Of a DNA stretch of 64,000 bases, positions 51,301-63,300 are shown in pieces (position 1 is the first letter of the stretch; each line of letters starts with the position of its first letter). This DNA comes from Doris montereyensis (Eukaryota; Mollusca; Gastropoda; Nudibranchia; Dorididae), in contig JAXRKP010000047.1 of the NCBI GenBank assembly GCA_037039925.1, positions 292,501-356,500 on the forward strand. Direction: 5' to 3'. The position numbers and the translations under genes were made by a program. The notes beneath the pieces were generated by a model. The model was not told the DNA's origin. It saw nothing but the letters and a program-made list of their open reading frames with translations, and did no database searches.

Positions 51301-54300
51301 ATAGATTTTTTGGGAGAGGTAGGAAAGAAATGGGCGTGTTTTATGTATTCATGACTTTAAGGTGAAGAAGTATGAGTTTTGTGAGCGATCATTTCTGTGA
51401 GATAGAGATTGATAAACTTACAAATTTTCATGCATAAAAGAATGAAAAGTTTTGTTCAAAATTGTTCTACAGAAATGATTTTGGTATCAAATTCCTCAGG
51501 AAACAAATTTCATTCCAGTGGTAACCATTGTTTTTCCATTGCTTACAATTAAAATTTTGGTTTGGATTACCTAATAAAAATACAAGTTTTCTAAGAAATG
51601 GGGAATTTATAGCAAACTTAAATCCATTCACCCTGTAATACCAATGACTTTACAATCACAAAAAAACCCAGAATCATTTTAGATTATAAATTATAAATAA
51701 GAAATCGAAAAAAGGAAAGTTTCTTGTCAAAACTGGACAAATATTACTAATGATTATCAAAGTCCACTTGTATCTATACAAATTACCTCAAAAGGAGTCA
51801 GCATTGCTATCACATCCGTCTGATTTTCCCAGACCATTTGCCAAAAGTCAATAGATGTATTGGCTAAAGGAGCTTGAGTAGCAACAAATGCCCATTTGTT
51901 ATCGTTAGCTGTAAGCTGAAAAGATGACCAAAAATAATTTATGAAAATAATCGAATTTCATGTTAACATCTAGATAGACTGTAGAAATAACTAGCAAAAT
52001 TCAAAGAAAACATAATTGTATTTCAAATGAAGATCTAATGAGGCGTTTAGCTCCTACTGCCAATCTGTCCCATGATGTACTGCACAATCTCCCAGATTGG
52101 TGGTAGCTCTTTTGCGTGGCTGTTTTTTACTAGTGCTATTCATTGTATAGTGACAGCAGAAGACGTACATGCTGACTTTTAACACTTAAATGTTATCTAT
52201 CTAGACAAATGAATCAACATATATGACTAGATTTATTTAGATATTCATCATAAAATTGTGGCAAAATAGTTGCTATGGCATCTTCAACATCCTATGCGTT
52301 TCATTTCACGACTTATTCTTGCCAGTGCCAGCCGGGAGAGCAGAGCGCTAGATATACTTATTTGTACTTGTATTTTTACCCTTTTAAAATTTAGAAATCT
52401 AGATTGCTCAAGTCCGACTATCTTGTGTTGTCATAGAATCTAATTAATAGTTGAGATTTTTATATCACTCTTGTAAATAAATATGTTATATCACCCTGTG
52501 TCTAGATTTAATTACATTAGGTTCTATTTCTGGATGTAGATGTTCTTCTGTCCAATGAATGAGTTGAAAAAAATAGGACATGGAAAAAAACAAGAATCAA
52601 TTTGGACTTGTAGTAAGGTTGAAACATTTAACAATTTGTTTGAGAAATTGAGAATTGAAAACAGACTTCACAAATATACTAAATTATATTTTATGAATAT
52701 GGATCAAAATGTAAAACTACAGGGGCGTTTAGCTCATTTCAGGTATTCCCGATTAGACCTCACATAATTGGCTGTGGTAACACTTTTGCGTAGCCTCAAT
52801 GCAAAAGCCTATAATACATAGAATGTGAGACTACATCAATGTAACTCAGTACAAACAAAGAAAGTCAATGAGTTATACAAATATGAACACCTAGAATGTT
52901 ATGTACTATTACTCTATCATTTCTAATTCTAGATCGAGTTTTTGTTATTATCATTACCAGTGGTCATCCTGTTCCTTCTCCTTCTCTTATTATTAATAAT
53001 AACCAGCACAAATGTTAGCATTATTATATACAATGTTAGAATGATTATTAACAAGAGTAGAAATGGTAGCAGTAGTTATACTGCTTTTGTAATAACATTA
53101 TTATATAAAAATAATGACGTGGGGTACTCGCTGCCCTCGTATTTTACTATAATTAAATAAGGGCTTCAGGCTCCCCACAAAAGAGCTACCACCAATCTGT
53201 TTCTGAAATAAGGGCAGATAATTTTGCACGCTAAACACCCCATTAAATTATTAATAATCTACTTGATTTAAGTCTACAACTTCCAGTATTTGGTAAGTTT
53301 TAAAAACTTTCGCTTTAAAAGGGATAATTACAAATGTGGAAAGAGTTTGACGCATTGAGAAAGTATCTAATATTTCAAACTGCAAAAATGTCTTATCTCA
53401 AGGCATGATCATAATAAAGATCATCATACTTTGATGTGGGATGCATTGACATAGCCATCTGGGTTATCTTTGCGAGGTGTTAATTTCACTCTGGAAACAT
53501 CATAGGGAAGAACATCCTTGAATCTATTCCTGAATGAGTTGTGTGTTGCTTTCGCAACAGTACAATCCTGGACAGTTGATTTCTTTGGAATTTGTTCAAA
53601 TTCTGCATAAACTTGGCCCTCTGAGATCTTGCTCTCAAGCATTCTCCGCTGAAATTTAATAAATCGTGAATAAATGAAAACAATGCTTTATAACTCAAAT
53701 ATTTACTAAGATCAAAGTGAGCATTTGCAGAAATGCATAAAATGAAAAGTAAAATAGAATCCGATATTTAAAAAGCAAATACATACACATATATTGTTTT
53801 TCCTTTTCCCTTACCTCAGAGAAATTCTCAGACTCTCTCGAAATTAAAAACATTCCTTCAGATTCATCATGGATAATCCTTTGGAAACTAAAGTCCTCAA
53901 AATGTCAGGCAGAACAATTTGTTCATTAATATATCCATCCACTATAAATTAGTATAAATATATGCAATGATATCAGGGTGTGGGTGTGACTTGAATTTTG
54001 CCCAGTCAGCTCTTTAAGCTACCATGGGACCGTATAACAGTGCAATAGGAGCCACTGCGAGATGATAATTTTCTGTCCATCATCCATAATTGGACTAGAC
54101 ACTACTTTGGGCCTCTTTGGGCCTATAAAGATGGATTTATAGTCTGTCCCTGCACAAGCGCAGGCTCACTAACTGAACATCCTTTATCCCCCAACAGGCC
54201 ATTTCATTCAAAGTACTTCTCAACTCCCTGGGTAGCATACAGTACAGCAGCCTGTCGTACTAATATTCTGACAAGATCTTTCTACCTACAGCTGGGTTTT

Positions 54301-57300
54301 CATTCGCACCTGAGTCAAGAGAGGAAAGCAGAGTAAAGAACCTTTCCTAAGAGTACAACATTGAGAGAGAAAAAACCCCACCTGTGCCAGCCGTGGAGTT
54401 TGAACCAGTGTCGTCGTGATAACAAGCTTACAACACTACGGTTTCGTCACAATGCCCCGCTACAATCAGCCTATCATCGGTTCCACCCACCACATCCTCA
54501 GGAAAAAAATTCTAATGAATATGCTCAAGTCAGATTTTTTAACCTAACCCACAGGTAGAAAGGGAACTGATAAAGAAACAAAGAAAGAATTTTAACCTTT
54601 GCACTGCAATTAAGAATACTGTCCCTCAGCACAAGATAAGGTAGGAGCGGTGTATGAAAATGAACTAAGACGAGTTAATAACTTCATTTCATCTATTTAC
54701 CCTGTCATCTGTTGGTGCTCTGCTTTCATCATTCATCAGAGAGAGAATTACAGATCTTGATAGAGTCAACCCATTCATGGATGCCATCTTAAGAGGGCCC
54801 ATGTGACGATGCCTATTTGAAGCCTATAAAATAACAATTACATTGCATGAAAGGGGTTGAAAAATGGGTAACATAAGTAACATACATATTTGTAATAAAA
54901 CTTGACAAAATCACAATTTTCTAACATGAAAGAAAAGACGAATCAGAAACAGAACAACTTGAAAAAATTGCCAAAAAAGACAGTGCTCTTCTCAGCTAAA
55001 AAGCAAATACAAAGTATAACAAGTACAAAAATATGTGAAATGAAAAATCAGTCACTGACAATTTAGTGACACAAATATTCTTAGCAACAAGAAAAGAAGC
55101 ATGTGTACACATGGTTGTCAAGTTTTGTACATAAAACTAAGCAGTGGTCTCTTAATCGAACATAATGCATATTAGACCCTATATAAAATCACACATTTTC
55201 TGTGGCAAATACAGATGATGGGATATTCAATAAATTTATTTTGAAAAAGAAAAAAAGAAGAAATGAAATATATTTTGGAGCTATACTTTCATAAAACAAC
55301 AGATGATGCACAGAGAGACAAAGACAGAGACAAACATAGAGATATAAATATTGATAGCTGATTGATATGCCTGTCTTTGCATACATTGTAACCATACTTT
55401 ATAAAAGATGATAAACATTTAACGAAGAAATTTTACCTTTAATTTCTTTTAAGTTGAATTCTTCTTCAATTTATATGGCAAACTCTTGACACTCCCAGTA
55501 CTATTTTAGTATCAAGTGATAACAAACAATTCTTCAAGTTTGGTAGAAGAGCATGAACTTAATAAGCATTGCACTCAGAATGTGACATAATAAGCACATG
55601 CTTGTGTAATATTCTGGCAGACTTTCCAGATGACAACAAATCTAATTTTTCAAGATGACTCATCAGTTAACAAAATGCCCATACCAATGCCTGAAAGATT
55701 AGTTAAAACACAGTATGCCATATATCAAGATTAAGAATTGGTCAAACTATCAAATAGAATCCAAACCCGATGGATTCATCCACATTACATTTTCCTATGA
55801 GATGGGCAATTCAAAGGGAAGGGAGAAATAATAGGCAACTCAGGGGTGCATTATTTAAGCTCACAATTAGTATGTTACGTTATACTAGAAACTTTTTACG
55901 TATTTGTGAAGATTTAACTTAAGAATTCATTGTCAGTTACAAAATCAGTGAAAACAGTTTTCACAATGCTTCAGTTTAAAGAATACATCCTCCGTCTTCT
56001 TTCATTGCTCACACAGCGTATCTTGAGGTATCAGTCATACGTTTAATAAAAAAAACTTTTAAAAAACTGATTGCATCATTCTGCATTAATCACATATATT
56101 ATCTGAGACAGAGTTAAAGAAAATTTAAAAAAAAGAAAATAAAACTGAGGATATTCTCTTGACACAATGTGGAGGAAGGCAAACAAAAGCAATGTATAAT
56201 CTTAACTCAGATTAAGTGTCAGAGCACAGGCGGCACAAAGAGAATCATTATAAGCCCAAACTACACAGCTTGCAATAAAATACAACAAAAATCAAAGATA
56301 ACTTACTCGGTCTGTGTCGGAGTCACTGTCAGATCCGATGCTATAATCGCGAAGACTTGCTAGGCTATCACTAGCATCGTCTCCAGGAGGTTTATCGCTA
56401 CTACTTCCATGATCTCTCTCACTAAGGCACTTAACACTGTCATTATCACTATCTGTCATGGATGATGTTCCCGCCTCACTTTTCAACACGGATGTTCCAG
56501 TTTCCACGTCTTTGTTGTACAACACTATGCCAGGTTTGGATATGGGCACCACGGTATCAAGGCTAAATGTGGCAGCTCTAGGCTTCCCACTGATTTCTTT
56601 TCGAGGAGGTAGTAATGGCACAGTGTGAGGAGCAGTGCCTACAGAGCTGGACCTTTTCACAGTGGCCTGAGAGAGTTTTACATCTGTTACTGGTGAATGA
56701 TGCTTTACGTTTGGCTTTACAACTGCAGACGTTGTTGTTGCTTTTTGTCCAGGGCTCTGAGTTGTGGAAGTGGAAGCATTCGTCAACATTGTACTTTCAT
56801 CAAAATTATCATCATCGTTATTCTTTGAATGACTCTCTTGGTCAGCCACAGTTGAGGAGGAAAACATTCCAGGATAAGGGGGAGGAGCACCAAGTCTTTC
56901 CAAGATTTCCTTCATTGCTGAAGTTTCCCCGAGTTTTCTGACGCAGGCTCAGTTTGTGGAGCAAAATTCTGATTGGACGAGGCGGTCGGTATGGGATTCA
57001 TGAAGTTTGTAGTACTTTGAGCATGTTCACCCACTGTATTCAGGACGGAGGACAGGTTGGCATCTGAAGAGGAAATGTCTGGTTCAGAGGTTTCTTTAAC
57101 ATTTCTCAGGGAAGATCTAACCTTCCCAGCACCATTTGTATTAACTGACCCTGTGCGTGCAATCTTCAGACGTCGAAAACTCTCTCTAAGCATTGCTTCT
57201 TCTTTTATTTTTGATGGAGGTGGAGCCTCTTGGGGAGTAAACATCCTGATGTGAATTTTAGGCTCGTCTTTCTCTGACAAGCCCTTTGACTTTACAGCCT

Positions 57301-60300
57301 CTTCATCTGAACTCTCCTCAGATTCCTTGGCATGGAAAGTGGAGCAAGAATGTTCACTAGATGTGTCCTCTTGATCATCACTTAAAATCTTTTGGCCTTC
57401 ATTAACATCACTAAATTCTTTTGGTACAGACATGTCCCTGGTTAAGGTTCTCTGGGTATCACCTTCTTCTTCATCTAAATCCCGGCAGCCCCTTCAATGC
57501 CAACAAGAAATCCAGTGCTGGAGGCCAAGTTTTCTCTGCCTGGATTAACATTGTCCTGAGTGGCTGGGACATAAGGTGAAGTGACAAAGGAAACACTTGG
57601 TAGCCCGGACAAATCTTCTACACTCTTGTCAAGACGAGATTGTACGATGAAGTCATGCATTCCGACATTTTCTTGTTGGAGCGCTAAAGTCGGTATGTTT
57701 GGATCTGGCAAAGGCTCTGCCTGAACTATATTTGCAGGTACTTGTGCTGCAAGGTCTGGCGTGCTGCTGCTAGTACGTGGATAAGGTGGCGGTGGTTTAT
57801 AATGGTATGAAAATGACTCCTGAGCGCTGAACTCCCCCGCAGCAAAGGTCTCTTGCTGGTGTATCTCTGTGTTCAATTCAGGGGAGCTGTACGTTGGATG
57901 TACTGCCAAGTGAGTGGACCTCTCCCCTCCTCTCATGGAATAGAAGTTGTGATCATCTTGAAATATATTAGCATAGATGGAATGCCCATAATTCCTCAGC
58001 GCTTCCACATTGGCATAGTTACCATGTTCATCTCTATAGGCGGCGATGTTCTGACTTATCTCTGGCTGACTATAAGCCATGCCCTCAGGATGAACATAAA
58101 CTTGAGCAGCACCTAAATGTGGAGTTATGTCATCGAAGTGATGGTGATGATGTTGCTGCTGCTGCTGCTGCTGGTGCAGAATCCTCTGTTGCATTATACT
58201 TTCATAGTCAGGACTTGGTCGATATGCAGGTAGTAAGGCTGCTCGGTTAACATACACAGGATCTGGTTCAGGAGTTGGCGTTATGGTTTCATGCCGTTGC
58301 TGAAACAGAAGAGATTTGTAGGTTACATTTTCATAAAGGCTCAGTGAAACAATACCATGAATAAGTTTCAGTATTCAAAATGAATCTAACACAAATAGTT
58401 AGCCTACAGCTATATCATTTTTACTTAATTAGGGTACCATTCTCATGTTTGTTTTCTCATAAGTTTAAACATTTACTTAATCATGGGTGTTTGTGGATGC
58501 ATCAGGTATTTGTATGAATGTTCCTATTTAAATCAAATACACACACTATAAATTCAGATAATTTGTATTGTGATATACACATGAAGTCATTTAACACATT
58601 TTACTTGTATGATCAAATTGCAAAATGTTAATAAGAAATGCTTAAAATTACTTTCAATTATGATGGTTGTAAGAAATACAAAAAGATAAGGAGAGATCTT
58701 TCAAATCAGTGCATCACAAATGAAAATGATATAATACATAAATGTCAAAATGATAGCAATAGTAAGAGAGTGGGTCAAATGATAAAAAAAAACTCTTGAC
58801 ATAACAGTGAAGGCACTATTATCACATCAAAACTACCATAATTTGCTGTTGGTATAGGCTATCATTTTCAGGAGTAGGCATGTTATTTTGTTGTTGCTGT
58901 GGCTGTTGCTGTGACTGTTGCTGGGACTGTTGCTGTGGCTGTGACTGCAGCTGCAACTGAAACTGATGAATCTGTTGCTGACTGCCAGTGGATGACTCAA
59001 GGCTTTGCTGGGAACTCTGAAGAACATCTATTACAAAAAAGGGGCAATATAAAAAAAAAGAACTGTTTCAAACGCTCTACAAAAAAAGAACACTTTAATA
59101 AAGGAAAATTGGAATAAGAAAATATGCATAGTCCCCTACATTTTTTTCCCATGTAAATTTTAAAATTTAAACTCTTTAACGACATTTATCTTTCACCTAT
59201 CAATAAAGAGAAAACTATTATCAAAAATAGAATCCTAATTTACATCTCATGGAAACATTAACATAAACTGATACAACAAAATTACTTCCAGATATTCTGA
59301 CACAAAAACCTCATTATTTGACTACTTTTGTCAGAGTTTTGGGTTGAGCAACTTCAATCTAACTATCTGAGCTGCAACCTTATAGATGTATCAGCTTAAC
59401 AGTAAATTTTATGTTAAACCAATGTGATGTTTTTAGTTTGGAAGAATATATGCATTACTCCCATCCACTAACCCCATCCCTTAAATTGAATTCCTTGGGC
59501 TCATACACCTACTCAATTTATATATAAGATAAAAGACATAGAAATGTTGATTCCTTTTTTATTCCAGAATGAGTGAATACAAACCATGGGAATATTTTTG
59601 TTCTTGCAAATAAGACAAGGATGTTTGAGAGTGGCCCTGTACAGGAATAAAAGGGAGAAAATCCTTCAGGCGTTACAAAACAACAATGCCTCTTTTGGGA
59701 AAATTTCCATCACTTGTATTTATCTCTATGTTAGTGCTTTCATTCAACATCTTATAAGTGCAATTCATATTTACTTGATCTTCAAAAACAGAAATTGCTC
59801 TTCGGATTTGAGACAAGGGAATGGGATCAACGGGGAAGAGTGACAGGAACATTGTACACGAGGGGAAGGAGACTACAGAACATAATAAATACAGTAATAT
59901 CTGTAACAGAAAAAAACACAAAAAACTCACCAGTTCTTGAGGTAACTGAGTTGTGTCTGGAGGGAAATAAACTTGCTGAACATCTCTGTTAATTATGAAT
60001 GTAGGAAAAGAGACAAGTCAAATAATGGTTGCAATTGCTATTCTACTATTAGAGCTGCTTGCTTAATACAGCCAATAAATACATTGGATCTATGGGAACA
60101 TATCTGGGAACATATCTCACAACAAAATATTCAAAATACAGGCACATGCTTACAATGGGAGAATTATAAATAGAAGAAGAAAAATTGTTCAGTGCAAATC
60201 CAGACAATTATTTTTTACAAGCATTCCTTGTAGACTTAATAGTATGAATAATACAATTTTAAACTGCTTTTAAAAATTGATTCCCAGTATGAACAAATAT

Positions 60301-63300
60301 ATTGAGATGCACAAGGCGTACTTGAAATGCAACTATGAGAAGGTGACGATAGGGCATACCATACATATATATATATAGAAGTTCATTCTTCCGATTTACA
60401 TTCATATCTTATTACAGCTTTTTTTATGCTTAAAATGGGTTGAAAACAAACATCATACAACCTTGAAATAAAGAAAAATTGAATTCCTTCTTTAAACAAA
60501 TTCATCTTTTAATACTCATGAGAGAGAATTAAAATTGTTTGTAAAACATGACTAACTAATGCTGTTGGGTAATAGTATACAAAATACATTATTTCTAAAT
60601 TTATGGAAAATAAGCAAACTATCTATGATTTTTTCTCTCAATGAATTAAAGCTAAAACATTTGTATCTTTTAATTGAAATATACTGCAAATGCCTGATCA
60701 ATTTTTTTAATTCAATGCTTTCTTTTTTCTGCTTGAAAATATCTTGAATACTTTATAACTTTTTCAGTATTGCAGATTGAGTTGTTTCATACGTTTAAAT
60801 ACTGACAAAATTTGATTTCTAGATTCTTTAGCACAAAAGCACAAGAGGACTTGTAACAAGGGAAACGGTTGTTAATACTTCCTTTTTTATTTTCTTAGAT
60901 CTGTGCATTAAGGCAATACAATAATTGATAATAAAATAAAGTGACTATTACAAACATACATGTAAGCTTGCCCTTCAGATTCCTCACTCAAACTCAAGTC
61001 AGCAAGACTGTTACTGAAAAACACCATGCAAGGCAATTATCATGCAAATCATCAAAGCACATTCAACGGAACACATAATCACGGTGTTGATCAGCAACAT
61101 GTGCAGCTTTTTTTTGCATTGTTGAACACACAAAATGAAATGTCACAATGCTTATAATAAAACAATGTACTCTGTGGGGCATGTCCCTATCAGTGTGTAT
61201 ACAATCACCCCACAACAAGTTCCCCCTAACCTTTACAAAGGCTCAGTATCGATTCTTTCATTCTATATGATTTTTTAGAAATGATACTTGCCTAACCATA
61301 AAGTCGGACATTTAGTCTAAAGTATAACAAGTTGGTTCAGTGTGTATACAATCACCCCACAACAAGTTCCCCCTAACCTTTACAATGACAATTCCCCCAA
61401 GAATAAAAAAATATATACAGGACTTAAGTAAAATAGCAAGCTAAGGAATATTAAAATAAAATCTGAAAGAGCCTTGTAAACACAACATAAAATTACAATT
61501 AACCTAACCCTTCAAGTTCGCAAGAATGTTTATGCCATGGCTGATTCCTTTCGGAGTAAACTCTACATCAGCTACTGTCTTAAAAAAGAAAACAGATCTC
61601 TTTTCATTAAGGCAATAAATAAAGCAGATCAATGCAGTTGAAATTGGCTAATATCAGCATAGATGACAATTCTGAGGTGTGACACAGTGTAGACAGCAGG
61701 GGGGAAAAACCTGTTGTTGTCTCTTTAAAGACCTTCCCTATCAAAAATCAGTCCTGAGGAAGGCAGTTTTACCACAAATGGGACAAAACTTGTTTACTGC
61801 ACAACTGGATGGAGCAGTTCATTCCTTCGACATTCATACCATAACAAAGGCTCAGTATCGATTCTTTCATTCTATATGATTTTCTTTAGAAATGATACTT
61901 GCCTAACCATAAAGTCGGACATTTAGTCTAAAGTATAACAAGTTGGTACTCATTTTAATCACCACAAAATACTCTATTGAAAAATCTACTTTTGATGAAT
62001 TATTGTCAATAGTAGCTAAGATCGGCCGAATATTATGAGAAATATTCCACGCACCTGATATAAGATAAATGCCATTATGACATGAGTATAAGGGATCTGG
62101 AGCAATTGAAATAGGGTTGACATGAAGTCGGTGAGCCTACACATGTGCCGGGATACAGACTATAAATCCATCTTTATCTTTATTTGATAGCCTCTCACGA
62201 TTGTATGATGTTCAAAAGTATTATATTATTCCTTTTTATTTATTGTTTGATGGCCCCCAAATTTGGTATATAACATCTATAACGCAAAAAAGTGTTTTCA
62301 CCCAGTAGCGATTTTCGATATCTCTTCAAATTTTTGCAAAACACAATTTTTTTGTAATTAAATTTACCAAAAATTGGAAAGTTTGTTATATGCATCTTCA
62401 AAAAATTCATAAAATCAAAATAATTTAATTTATCAAAAAAAGACAAGGGGCACGGCTAGATATTGAACCGAATAACGTGTGTGCAAAGTTATAGCCAAAT
62501 TTGTTAATAACTGAAAAAGCCTATTTGAAATGAAGTTGTTATTTTCACAATGAAAATCCAAGATGGCGACCATATGAAAAAAAAAAAATCTCTTTCAGCT
62601 AACTTAGACTTGCTGAGTACAATGGCAGTGGTTAAAATTGTCTACATCAAATAATTTTTAAAAACATGCTCAGGACCTCCCCCCCCCCTCCCCAAGGCAA
62701 AAACAGACTTTACTTGGTATGTTAAAATAAAAGGATAACCATAGACCGTAACAAGAGTGACGTTCAAGAAAGCATGCTGACACAATGTCATCTCTTCAAG
62801 AACGGCACACTCAACAAATTTAGGGAGGCTCATGCAAAAATATCAATGACATGGATACTCCGAGAAAGAAGAAATTATGACAAAAGCATCAAGACGCACA
62901 AAGGCATTAAGATACTCATGAACATTATCAAAGAAATCAAAGAAATCAAGACAAAATTGGATTAAAAACCAATTATTCCTATACAGCCATCAAACCATAA
63001 TAAATATGAAATTTCTTTTTTATTTGAGAATTACATTTGTACATGCTCAGTAGTATTACAATGTGTTGTCTACCCTAAAGCTTTATGAAATTGCATTGAG
63101 GTAAAGACAAAACCATGGAAATATCTGCCTTTAAAATGAGTTATTGAACTGTAGCATAAGTCTATAAGGATCAATGATGTTGATCTCTGCACTTAGAAGA
63201 AATTTCTGAATATTTAAGTCTTTTGTAGGGCTCCTATATAAAATCCAATAGCTTAACTTGAAATTTCAGAAATATTTTTAGTGCTGACATCTTTAAATAA

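Noticed and set aside
61503..61580. Possible PTPN14/21 exon on the minus strand reading [20 protein letters not shown]
   Set aside because: It is open and has an AG before it, but its only open phase does not join the FERM exon (63784) or the next exon (60960), while those two join each other perfectly. The donor is also poor.
61679..61879. Plus-strand frame reading [17 protein letters not shown]
   Set aside because: It crosses one of the duplicated intron blocks, has no splice context and no family I recognise.
62642..62965. Open frames on both strands near 62.7 kb
   Set aside because: Short, overlapping, next to a C-run, without splice sites that fit the PTPN14/21 exons.
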